DNA of 64,000 bases, taken from Klebsiella pneumoniae. GTDB taxonomy: Bacteria; Pseudomonadota; Gammaproteobacteria; Steroidobacterales; Steroidobacteraceae. The stretch covers positions 1 to 64,000 of the forward strand of contig CAMCBU010000004.1 in NCBI GenBank assembly GCA_945873095.1, in the 5' to 3' direction. Made by a program: the position numbers and the translations under genes. Shown piece after piece: positions 27,155 to 36,984 of this stretch (its first letter is position 1; the number at the start of each line of letters is the position of its first letter). Under the pieces are notes generated by a model. The model was given only the letters and a program-made list of their open reading frames with translations. It made no database searches and was not told the DNA's origin.

Positions 27155-27431
27155 TCCCGATCCGCCGCAGCCAACCACCCTGCGTGGGCGCCGTCCGGAA
27201 TTCACCGACGATCCGATGTTGGATCGTCTCTATGCCATCACACTCGCACTGGTTGCGGAGTTGTCGGTCACCCGCAGGCGTGTCGATACGCTCGAGCGAC
27301 TACTCGATCGCAAAGGCTTGATAGGCTCGAGCGAGATTGAGAGCTTCACTCCCGATGAGTCGGAAGCGGCGAGACGCAGCGAGATCGAGCAGCAATACCT
27401 CGAGCGCATCTTCCGAACCTTGACCGAGTGA
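27126..27431 (+). CDS. Small helical protein of unknown function, overlapping the methyltransferase gene
   Basis: A 101-residue charged protein with a proline-rich start and a helical, possibly coiled-coil core (MLDRLYAITLALVAELSV, RRRVDTLERLLDRKGL), ending in an acidic helix (EIEQQYLERIFRTLTE). The ATG at 27126 lies 29 bases inside the end of the methyltransferase gene, in another frame. This overlap and the protein-like composition suggest a real, co-translated partner, but I do not recognise a family. Confidence 0.6.
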   Translation: MHSHLPQKADPDPPQPTTLRGRRPEFTDDPMLDRLYAITLALVAELSVTRRRVDTLERLLDRKGLIGSSEIESFTPDESEAARRSEIEQQYLERIFRTLTE

Positions 27432-27454
27432 GCGTGACGGCGACCTGGCGCGCC

Positions 27455-28258
27455 CTACTGTTGTAAGCGACGGATTTCTTCGATATCCGCCGGCGGCTTC
27501 AGCCACAGCGGCGCTTCCGTCTCGAGATAGCGGCGCATGCTCTCAGGAAGATCTTCATATCGATCGACCCGCCACGAGAGCATGTGCATGACGCCCTTGC
27601 CGAGACCTGCAGGCAGATCACCAAAGCGCAACCAGCTGATCTGGTTCGGATGCTTGAGGCCAGCCGAATCGGGCTGTCGAAAGAAATCGTAGTGTTCGAA
27701 CGACTGCATGCGCTGCCCGGAGGGCAACGGAAAATCGAGAAACAACGGCGCGGAGAATGCGGCGGTCGTACCAATCATCCGCGCTGTCAAATCCCGCCCC
27801 GGCCCGATCCGCTGCTTGCGAGGCCCCGCACCCTGCTCGACCCACGTCTCGAGTGAGGAGCCCTTCAGTTCGTAGGTGATGTATTGATAGGGATAAGCGA
27901 TCGGCGGCAACGGTTTACCTTGCCATTCTTTGAGAACGGCACCGGTTTCGAGATCACGATAGATGAAGATCTTGCGCGACAGTTGGTGCGCTTGGGTAGA
28001 ACTACTCAGACTCGCATCAAAACGAGCGACATCAACCCCCTCCATGCTCATCAACGGCTCACCGTCCGGCGAGCGGTAGACGGTGCCGACCGCATACCAA
28101 TAAACCGGCTCACCACGACCGACTCGCATATCGACCCATTGGCGGAAGGATTCGGGCGAGAAGCCATGCTCGCGAGCGGCGAGTGGCGATACCCCGAGCG
28201 CGACCAGCCAGAGGATCGTCAGCAGTCGACAAAGTTTGACGGGGTACTGCATGGTCAT
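27455..28258 (-). CDS. DUF1838-like exported protein
   Basis: A 267-residue protein with a signal peptide (MTMQYPVKLC then hydrophobic LLTILWLVALG, cleavage near PLAA). The mature part resembles DUF1838: GEPVYWYAVGTVYRSPDGEPL near residue 50, noted as GEPVYWY and GTVYRSPDG, and later PNQISWLRFGDLPAG and PEWLKPP-like APLWLKPPADI. The family has no firm function. Start ATG is 28258 (28252 is possible). The open frame upstream runs antisense through cysK and is not part of this gene. It diverges from cysK. Confidence 0.78.
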   Translation of the reverse strand: MTMQYPVKLCRLLTILWLVALGVSPLAAREHGFSPESFRQWVDMRVGRGEPVYWYAVGTVYRSPDGEPLMSMEGVDVARFDASLSSSTQAHQLSRKIFIYRDLETGAVLKEWQGKPLPPIAYPYQYITYELKGSSLETWVEQGAGPRKQRIGPGRDLTARMIGTTAAFSAPLFLDFPLPSGQRMQSFEHYDFFRQPDSAGLKHPNQISWLRFGDLPAGLGKGVMHMLSWRVDRYEDLPESMRRYLETEAPLWLKPPADIEEIRRLQQ

Positions 28259-28357
28259 CGAAGCGTAACAGAACAGCGAGACGCCATAAGCATCGGTTAT
28301 CGCCCTATGCCGATCTGGTGTTGGAGGCGTAAGGCTCGCTATCCGACCATCAGGCTC

Positions 28358-29323
28358 ATGATTTACGACAGCATACTCGGCACGATCGGTAATACGCCGA
28401 TCGTTCGGATCAATCGCCTTGCGCCCGCACACGTGACGATGTTCGTCAAATGCGAGGCGTTCAACCCCTTGCATTCCGTCAAAGATCGATTGGCTATCGC
28501 AATCATCGAAGACGCCGAGCGTCGAGGCACTTTGCAGCCGGGTCAAACCGTCGTCGAGGCGACTTCGGGGAATACCGGTATCGCGCTCGCCATGGTCTGC
28601 GCCGCCAAAGGCTATCCATTCGTGGCCGTGATGGTCGAAACCTTCTCGATCGAGCGTAGAAAGATCATGCGGGCATTGGGAGCCAAGGTGATCCTGACGC
28701 CCGCGGCCGAACGCGGCAGCGGCATGGTCAGAAAAGCCGAAGAGCTCGCTCAAAAACACGGCTGGTTTCTCGCGCGCCAGTTCGAGAACGAAGCCAACCC
28801 CGCTTATCATCGCAGCACTACCGGCCCCGAAATCCTGCGGGATTTCGCTGGTAAGCGGCTCGACCATTTCGTATCGGGCTGGGGCACGGGCGGCACACTC
28901 ACGGGCACCAGTCAGGTTTTGAAACTCGCTCGCCCGGAAGTCGAGATCGTCGCGACCGAACCGGAGGGGGCCGCGCTGCTCTCCGGCAAATCCTTCGCGC
29001 CGCACAAGATCCAAGGTTGGACACCCGACTTCGTCCCGAAAGTCCTCGACCCCAACGTCGTCGATCGGATCGTCACCGTGACCGACGATGAAGCCTTGAG
29101 CACCGCGCGCGCACTGGCGAAGCAAGAGGGCATCTTTTGCGGCATCTCTTGCGGCGGCACCTTCGCCGCAGCGCTCAAGGTTGCGCAGCAAGCGCAAGAG
29201 GGCGCCGTGATCCTGGCCATACTGCCCGACACAGGCGAGCGCTATCTTTCAACGGCATTGTTTGCCGACCTGCCGGACGGCAGCGACCCGGAGCCCGGAG
29301 CGCCGAGCCCTGAACTGCGATGA
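28358..29323 (+). CDS. cysK: Cysteine synthase (O-acyl-L-serine sulfhydrylase)
   Basis: A 321-residue PLP enzyme that makes L-cysteine from sulfide and an O-acylated serine. The PLP lysine is K42 in NPLHSVKDR, the substrate loop is EATSGNTGIALA, the phosphate loop is GWGTGGTLTG, and the C-terminal DTGERYLST is typical. The ATG at 28358 begins MIYDSILGTIGNTP as in the family; the longer frame is not needed. Its stop overlaps the start of a MetX-family acyltransferase by four bases. This suggests that the acyl donor for its substrate is made by that partner rather than by CysE, which is absent from the window. Confidence 0.95.
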   Translation: MIYDSILGTIGNTPIVRINRLAPAHVTMFVKCEAFNPLHSVKDRLAIAIIEDAERRGTLQPGQTVVEATSGNTGIALAMVCAAKGYPFVAVMVETFSIERRKIMRALGAKVILTPAAERGSGMVRKAEELAQKHGWFLARQFENEANPAYHRSTTGPEILRDFAGKRLDHFVSGWGTGGTLTGTSQVLKLARPEVEIVATEPEGAALLSGKSFAPHKIQGWTPDFVPKVLDPNVVDRIVTVTDDEALSTARALAKQEGIFCGISCGGTFAAALKVAQQAQEGAVILAILPDTGERYLSTALFADLPDGSDPEPGAPSPELR

Positions 29324-30345
29324 CTTATCAGGCACCGCTGCTGCCCTCGCCGTTTCGTTGTCATCGCGGTGGCCAGATCGTCGGCGGTCAGATCGCCTAT
29401 GAAACCTGGGGCACGCCGAATCCGACCAAGAGCAATTCGGTCCTGATTTTCACGGGGCTCTCGCCCTCAGCGCACGCCGCCTCCTCGCCCACCGACGCCG
29501 ACAGCGGCTGGTGGGAGCAACTCATCGGCGAAGGTGCGGCACTCGACACCCAGCATTTTCACGTCATCTGCGTGAATTCTTTGGGCAGTTGCTTCGGCTC
29601 GAGCGGCCCGGCTTCGATCGATCCGCTGACCGGCGTTCGTTACGGCGGCACCTTTCCGGATATCTCAATCGAGGACGTCGCAGCCGGTGGTCGAGCCGTT
29701 CTCGATCACCTCGGTATAGAACGAGCGGCGCTGATCATCGGTCCTTCGCTCGGCGGCTCTGCGGTGCTGGCGTTCGCGGTGCTCTATCCAGGTCGCGCCC
29801 GCCGGCTGATCAGCATCTCTGGAACCATGGCGGCCTCGGCGCATGCCATCGCGCTGCGCAGCATCCAGCGCGAAGCCGTTCGAAATGATCCGATCAAGGG
29901 CCTGCGTCTGGCGAGGAAACTCGGCACCGTCACCTATCGATCCGCCGCCGAACTCGCCGCACGCTTCGGCAGAGCCGCCTCGAACGGCGGCCAAGACTTT
30001 GCAGTTCAGGATTACCTCGATCAGCAGGCCGACAAGTTCACCAAGGCATTCGACGCCGATAGCTATCTAATCCTCTCCAGAGCGATCGATTTATTTGATC
30101 TCGGTGATCACGGCGATCCGGCAGTGCTTTTCCAACGCGCCGCACTCGAGTCCGCCTTGGTGATCGGTGTCGAACAAGATGCCTTGTTCACGATCGACGA
30201 ACAGACGCAGATCGCCGCAGCGCTGCAGGCCGGCGGCATTCCGACACGACTCGAACGCGTCGACAGCCTCGCCGGCCACGACGCCTTCTTGGCAGACCAA
30301 GCCCTTTTTGCCGCGATCATCGCCCGATGGTTGCAAGACACCTGA
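29320..30345 (+). CDS. MetX-family O-acyltransferase, likely serine (or homoserine) O-succinyl/acetyltransferase
   Basis: A 341-residue alpha/beta hydrolase of the MetX family. The catalytic triad is S143 (IIGPSLGGSAVL), D287 (GVEQDALFTI) and H320 (AGHDAFL). The segment NSLGSCFGSSGPASIDPLTG matches the MetX pattern. Family members acylate homoserine with acetyl- or succinyl-CoA, but a subset in Xanthomonadales acts as L-serine O-succinyltransferase for cysteine synthesis. The four-base coupling to cysK favours the serine role; this is inference. At 341 residues it is somewhat shorter than typical homoserine acetyltransferases of 350-380. Confidence 0.88.
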   Translation: MTYQAPLLPSPFRCHRGGQIVGGQIAYETWGTPNPTKSNSVLIFTGLSPSAHAASSPTDADSGWWEQLIGEGAALDTQHFHVICVNSLGSCFGSSGPASIDPLTGVRYGGTFPDISIEDVAAGGRAVLDHLGIERAALIIGPSLGGSAVLAFAVLYPGRARRLISISGTMAASAHAIALRSIQREAVRNDPIKGLRLARKLGTVTYRSAAELAARFGRAASNGGQDFAVQDYLDQQADKFTKAFDADSYLILSRAIDLFDLGDHGDPAVLFQRAALESALVIGVEQDALFTIDEQTQIAAALQAGGIPTRLERVDSLAGHDAFLADQALFAAIIARWLQDT

Positions 30346-30378
30346 TCACATCTCCAACGAACTTCACGGAGCAAGACC

Positions 30379-31011
30379 ATGTCACTGTCCGTCACGGATC
30401 AACTCATCGACAACAACCGACGCTATGCCGCGGGCGAGGCTCGCCACGATGCACGCCACCCGGGCAAGCAGGCCATCAAGCCATCGCGACGTGTCGCCGT
30501 ACTCGGCTGCATGGATGCGCGACTCGATATCGAAGATCTACTCGGTCTGCAAACGGGTGAGGCGCATATCATCCGCAATGCGGGGGGTGTGGTGAGCGAG
30601 GATGCGATCCGCAGTCTGCTCATATCGCATCACCTGCTCGATACTAAAGAATTCATCGTCATCCAGCACACCCGCTGCGGGATGCTCGCTTTCACCGATG
30701 ATTTACTGAAGTCGGCACTCGAAGGCGATCCGCAGGCCGGCGAGCTGGTCTCGAAAGCGACGTCACGCCGGTTTGTGTGTCGATCCGTCGTCTCGAGCAG
30801 CCCCTCGACCTTTCACGCGTTTCGCGGCGCGCCCGAGGCGCTCGACTCACCGCCCGATGCCACCAACCTCGGCAGACTCGCCGACAGCGTCAAACGCAGC
30901 TTGTCTGCGATCCGAAATCACCCTTGGATTCCACGCGATGGCGAGGATGCCATCTCGGCGCGAGGGTTCATCTACGACGTCGACACCGGGCTCTTGCAAG
31001 AGGTCCTCTGA
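30379..31011 (+). CDS. Beta-class carbonic anhydrase
   Basis: A 210-residue zinc enzyme interconverting CO2 and bicarbonate in the cytoplasm. Zinc ligands are C44 (with D46 and R48 in GCMDARLD), H97 and C100 in HTRCGMLAF. The RNAGG segment at 66-70 is conserved. Between about residues 125 and 165 it has a longer, Ser/Pro-rich stretch than the small plant-type enzymes. An ACGGAG ribosome site precedes the ATG, 33 bases after the MetX-like gene, so it may be the last gene of the cysK operon. Confidence 0.9.
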   Translation: MSLSVTDQLIDNNRRYAAGEARHDARHPGKQAIKPSRRVAVLGCMDARLDIEDLLGLQTGEAHIIRNAGGVVSEDAIRSLLISHHLLDTKEFIVIQHTRCGMLAFTDDLLKSALEGDPQAGELVSKATSRRFVCRSVVSSSPSTFHAFRGAPEALDSPPDATNLGRLADSVKRSLSAIRNHPWIPRDGEDAISARGFIYDVDTGLLQEVL

Positions 31012-31027
31012 CGCTTACGGATACAAA

Positions 31028-31055
31028 AACGGCGGCCCTTTTCAGGACCGCCGTT
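31028..31055. terminator. Bidirectional Rho-independent terminator
   Basis: The hairpin pairs AACGGCGG (31028-31035) with CCGCCGTT (31048-31055), with two more G-C pairs above one mismatch and a TTTTCA loop. Read on the reverse strand it is followed by five T, so it should end the katG transcript; on the forward strand ATCTTT follows, a weaker tail for the carbonic anhydrase transcript. It sits midway between the two convergent stops. Confidence 0.85.
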
Positions 31056-31080
31056 ATCTTTGCACGCAGTGCAGCGGGTA

Positions 31081-33351
<2,271 letters not shown>

Positions 33352-33356
33352 GCACA

Positions 33357-33377
33357 GAATTAGACTCGGTCTAATTC
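33357..33377. promoter_or_regulatory. Perfect 21-bp palindrome, probable operator of katG
   Basis: Nine-base arms GAATTAGAC and GTCTAATTC flank a TCG centre without mismatch. It lies between the GMC oxidoreductase stop (33383) and katG, covering the -35 region of the candidate katG promoter. The arms are short and AT-rich, so a protein-binding site is likelier than a terminator. The cognate regulator (OxyR, Fur/PerR-like or Rrf2-like) cannot be named from the sequence. Confidence 0.65.
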
Positions 33378-33382
33378 GTTAC

Positions 33383-34978
33383 TCAGACAGATGCTTGGAG
33401 GATCCACTCGGCCGCGCGCTCGGCGATCATGATGGTCGGCGCATTCGTGTTGCCACCGATCAAGCGCGGCATCACCGAGGCGTCGACGACGCGCAAGCCC
33501 TTGATTCCGTGCACTTTAAGCTGCGGGTCGACCACCGAATCAGCGTCGCTACCCATGCGGCAGGTACCGACCGGGTGATAAATCGTTTCCGCCTTCTCGC
33601 GGATGGCCGCAGTGAGCTCGGCCGCCGATTGACGACTCGATCCCGGATAGATTTCGGCCCCACGATACGAGTCGAACGGCGCCGCTGCGAGAATCTCGCG
33701 CGAGACGCGCACCCCCTCGATCAGGCCACGCAAATCCTCGGGCTCCGAGAGATAGTTGGCGAAGATACGTGGCGGATCGGCCATCGAACTCGATCGCAAA
33801 CCGATATGCCCTCGGCTGTGCGGCCGCAGCACACACGCATGCAGGGTGTAACCATGCCCGGGTAGACGATTGCGACCGTGATCGTCGAGTTGCGCAGGGA
33901 CGAAGTGAAACTGCAGATCAGCACGCCCGTCCGGCGCGCGGGTCGAGCGCAGAAAACCGCCAGACTCGGCGATGTTCGATGCGCCCGGACCGTTGCCCGT
34001 CAACCAATAACGCAAACCTTCGAACGCTTCTCGCACTACGCCAAAATCATAGGTGTTGGTCGTGCGACTCTTTTGCAACACGCAGTAGTCGAGATGGTCG
34101 TGAAGGTTGGCGCCGACGCCAGCCGCCGCGACGCGAACCGCAATACCCTGAGCTTCGAGCTCCCGCGCAGGACCAATCCCTGAGCACATCAACAATTGTG
34201 GCGAGGCGACAGTGCCCCCGCAAAGCAGCACTTCGCGAAGCGCACGGACCTGCCCGATGTTGCCGCTGCGCGCAAACTCCACCCCAACCACGCGATCACC
34301 CTCGATCAATACACGCTGCACCTGCGCCTTGGTGATCACCGTCAGATTCGAGCGATCGAGAGCGGGGCGAAGATAAGCGACGGCCGTGCTGCTACGCCGC
34401 GCTTGCCACTGTGTGACCTGATAGAAACCGAAACCCGCTTGCGCCTTGCCGTTGAAATCGTCGTTACGCGCATAGCCGCAGGCAGCCGCCGCATCGAGGA
34501 AGACGCTCGATAGCGGATTGCGGTAGCGCAGGTCTTCGACTCCGAGCGGACCTTCGGCGCCGTGATAGCGCGAGGCACCGCGCGCTTGTTTCTCCGCCTT
34601 GCGAAAGTATGGCAACACGGCAGCGTAGTTCCAGCCATGCGCCCCGAGCGCAGCCCATTCGTCGTAATCGGCGGCATCGCCACGGATGTAGCACATCGCG
34701 TTGATCGAGCTGCTGCCACCCAAAACGCGGCCGCGCGGCCAGTACAAGCGCCGACCGTGCAGCTCCGGTTCAGGCTCGGTGTGGTAATCCCAATTGATGC
34801 GCGGGTTACCGACGAGCTTCGAGAGGCCCGCCGGCATATGGATGAAAGGATTCACATCGCGACCACCCGCCTCGATCAGCAAGACCCGCAGGTCGCCGCT
34901 CGCGCTCAGACGATTGGCGAGCACGCAGCCGGCTGAGCCGGCACCGATAATGACGTAATCGTAGTCGCGGGTCGTCAT
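33383..34978 (-). CDS. GMC-family FAD oxidoreductase (choline/alcohol dehydrogenase-like)
   Basis: A 531-residue flavoprotein that oxidises an alcohol to an aldehyde. The FAD-binding GAGSAGCVLANRLS lies at about 12-25, GMC signature 1 in WPRGRVLGGSSSINAMCYIRG, signature 2 in GTVASPQLLMCSGIGP, and the catalytic pair in YHPVGTCRMG and GGNTNAPTIMIAE. Length and motifs fit choline dehydrogenase-like enzymes, but substrates vary widely. No signal peptide is seen, so it is cytoplasmic or membrane-associated. The ParA-like gene ends 30 bases upstream on the same strand. Confidence 0.92.
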   Translation of the reverse strand: MTTRDYDYVIIGAGSAGCVLANRLSASGDLRVLLIEAGGRDVNPFIHMPAGLSKLVGNPRINWDYHTEPEPELHGRRLYWPRGRVLGGSSSINAMCYIRGDAADYDEWAALGAHGWNYAAVLPYFRKAEKQARGASRYHGAEGPLGVEDLRYRNPLSSVFLDAAAACGYARNDDFNGKAQAGFGFYQVTQWQARRSSTAVAYLRPALDRSNLTVITKAQVQRVLIEGDRVVGVEFARSGNIGQVRALREVLLCGGTVASPQLLMCSGIGPARELEAQGIAVRVAAAGVGANLHDHLDYCVLQKSRTTNTYDFGVVREAFEGLRYWLTGNGPGASNIAESGGFLRSTRAPDGRADLQFHFVPAQLDDHGRNRLPGHGYTLHACVLRPHSRGHIGLRSSSMADPPRIFANYLSEPEDLRGLIEGVRVSREILAAAPFDSYRGAEIYPGSSRQSAAELTAAIREKAETIYHPVGTCRMGSDADSVVDPQLKVHGIKGLRVVDASVMPRLIGGNTNAPTIMIAERAAEWILQASV

Positions 34979-35008
34979 GAGCCGCGAAACGATACCCCGA
35001 GCCGAGCC

Positions 35009-35653
35009 CTAGCGTCGAATCCAGTCGATCAAGCTGCCCCACGCCGGCTCCTCGCGCTGCCGAGCCGCCTCGGGCAGGTCGGCGATGCCGAGGCCGCCCG
35101 CCGCGCAAGCGACATACACTTGCGAGTCGCGGATGGTCGCGATCAACGGGATTTCGAGCACCGCGAGGAAACGCTCCAAATGACGAAACGAGATCGTCTC
35201 GCGACGCACTCGATTGGCTACCACCGCCAGACGACCATCACCGCGCTTCACGCCGCCGTGCACATGCAGGTTACGAACGAGCCTTGCGCATACATCGATA
35301 TCGATTTGCGAAGGGGTTACCGGGATGATGAGCTTATCGGCGTCGCGACAAAAATAGATCAACTGAGCCGGTGGAATCGCCGCCGGGGTGTCGATCACCA
35401 CATCGCGCACCCCGAGACCCTCGGTCAGTCGATAGAGCCGTACGCCGCGGATTTCATTGACCTTGCCGGTGACACCCCGCACAACGGGCACAGTCGTCGG
35501 CCGGCGTCGCAACCAAGCGAGCGCCGACTCTTGCGGGTCGTAATCCACCAGCGCCGCTCCGCCGTTCGAGCGGGCAAGCCACGCAGCTAAATTGGTCGCG
35601 AGTGTGGACTTGCCGGAGCCACCTTTCGTGTTGAGCAAAGCGACGTAAGCCAT
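35009..35653 (-). CDS. Orphan ParA/MinD-like ATPase
   Basis: A 214-residue P-loop ATPase of the ParA family. It has the deviant Walker A KGGSGKSTLATNLAAWL starting at residue 10, Walker A' ALVDYDPQESALAWLRRR and Walker B VVIDTPAAIPP. Such proteins position chromosomes, plasmids or protein clusters on the nucleoid or membrane. No parB-like partner or centromere repeat is visible. The start at 35653 begins MAYVALLNTKGG. It lies between an exported PLP enzyme gene and a GMC oxidoreductase gene on the same strand. Whether it positions one of these or is a passenger is open. Confidence 0.88.
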   Translation of the reverse strand: MAYVALLNTKGGSGKSTLATNLAAWLARSNGGAALVDYDPQESALAWLRRRPTTVPVVRGVTGKVNEIRGVRLYRLTEGLGVRDVVIDTPAAIPPAQLIYFCRDADKLIIPVTPSQIDIDVCARLVRNLHVHGGVKRGDGRLAVVANRVRRETISFRHLERFLAVLEIPLIATIRDSQVYVACAAGGLGIADLPEAARQREEPAWGSLIDWIRR

Positions 35654-35727
35654 GCGCACGTAGCTAGCGCGATGAACATGACTTCGATAATCACCGGTCG
35701 GCGAACTGCTTCCGAAACGGCTGCAAC

Positions 35728-36978
35728 TCAAGAGCGTGCGAGTTGCCTCATGGCGGCTACGAAACGATCGATATGCTCCGGCCGAGTGAAAATAGCCGGA
35801 CTGACGCGGATAACCGATCCTGCTGCAGCGCCGGCACGATGGACCGTCATGACGCCGAAGTCCTCACGCAATCGCTTCGCCAAGAGAAAGTTATCTCGCT
35901 CCGACGTTTTGCCTTGCAAGCGTAGTGCGCCGATACCGGCGTACAAGCGCGGATCGTTCGAATCGAGCACCTGGACACCGGGCTCCGTCTGCAATTCGGT
36001 GACCCAACTACGGCGCAAATGCCGAAGCCGCGCTTCGATCAAGGCACCACCGATACGCTCCCGGTAGTCGAGCGCTGCCGGTATGGTCAGCGTCGCGGCA
36101 AAATTGGCAGTGCCAGGATGAACGAGACCGCGAACATCCTGCAACTCGGTCTCCGCGCTCATGTGCGCCCGCATATCGCCAAGACGCTTCTTGGCTACGT
36201 ATAAACCGCCACAGCCGATCGGCGCTCCAAACCACTTGTGCAGATTGAAACCCACGAAATCGGCACCGAGAGCTGGGATCGTGATGTTCAATTGTCCAAG
36301 CGCATGCGCCGAGTCGACGATGCAATCGACCGCGCGACGACGCGCCATCTCGATAATTTCTTTGATCGGCAAAATCAAGCCGGTTCGATGTCCGAGATGG
36401 GTCAACAACATCAGGCGCACTCTCGGGTGCTGGCGCAGCGCGGATTCATAGGCATCGATCAAGCCCTGCCAACTAACCGGCTCTGGCAAATCGATCGTCA
36501 CGAGCCCCACCTGCCGCTCGCGCTGCAACCAGCGCATGGCGTCTTGCATCGCCGGATAGTCGAGATCGGCCATCAAAATCTCATCACCCGCACTCAACTT
36601 CCCATAGCCCGCAATCAGCGCCTGCAAGGCTTCGGTCGCATTTCGCGTCAAGGCGATTTCATCGACCTCGACACCGAGAGTGCGCGCGACGCGCGCCCGC
36701 ACTTGCTCGAGATCGGTTGGATACTCGTTGCGGGCGTACAGCGTGTTGCGTCGATTGACCATCTCGGTGTGGGCGAGATAGCGCTGCAACACGGGACGTG
36801 CCATCACACCCCAATTGCCGTTCTCTAGCGGGATCGGATCCGCAGCGACGTCGAAGTCGGCCGCGATGCGCGCCCAGTAATCTTCGTCGGCGGCGTTATC
36901 GGTTGGGCGTTTCGAGGCGAGAGCGGGACGGGCAGCGAGCGCCGCAGCTGCGAGGAGAAAACTGCGGCGCTCGAGCAT
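35728..36978 (-). CDS. Exported class V aminotransferase-fold PLP enzyme
   Basis: A 416-residue fold-type I PLP enzyme of the class V/isopenicillin N epimerase-like group. The PLP lysine is in GFNLHKWFGAPIGCGG; the preceding DSAHALGQ supplies the aspartate and histidine that contact the cofactor. The N-terminus MLERRSFLLAAAALAARPALA is a twin-arginine signal, so the folded holoenzyme should be exported to the periplasm. TTG at 36981 is a possible but unlikely start. The gene begins six bases after a TonB receptor stop. Its reaction (transamination, racemisation or lyase) is not known. Confidence 0.87.
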   Translation of the reverse strand: MLERRSFLLAAAALAARPALASKRPTDNAADEDYWARIAADFDVAADPIPLENGNWGVMARPVLQRYLAHTEMVNRRNTLYARNEYPTDLEQVRARVARTLGVEVDEIALTRNATEALQALIAGYGKLSAGDEILMADLDYPAMQDAMRWLQRERQVGLVTIDLPEPVSWQGLIDAYESALRQHPRVRLMLLTHLGHRTGLILPIKEIIEMARRRAVDCIVDSAHALGQLNITIPALGADFVGFNLHKWFGAPIGCGGLYVAKKRLGDMRAHMSAETELQDVRGLVHPGTANFAATLTIPAALDYRERIGGALIEARLRHLRRSWVTELQTEPGVQVLDSNDPRLYAGIGALRLQGKTSERDNFLLAKRLREDFGVMTVHRAGAAAGSVIRVSPAIFTRPEHIDRFVAAMRQLARS

Positions 36979-36984
36979 CAAAGA

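Noticed and set aside
28259-29197. Long reverse-strand frame antisense to cysK, continuous with the DUF1838 gene
   Set aside because: It has no start or domain of its own, and the signal peptide of the DUF1838 protein sits at 28258; the open frame is a by-product of codon bias in cysK.
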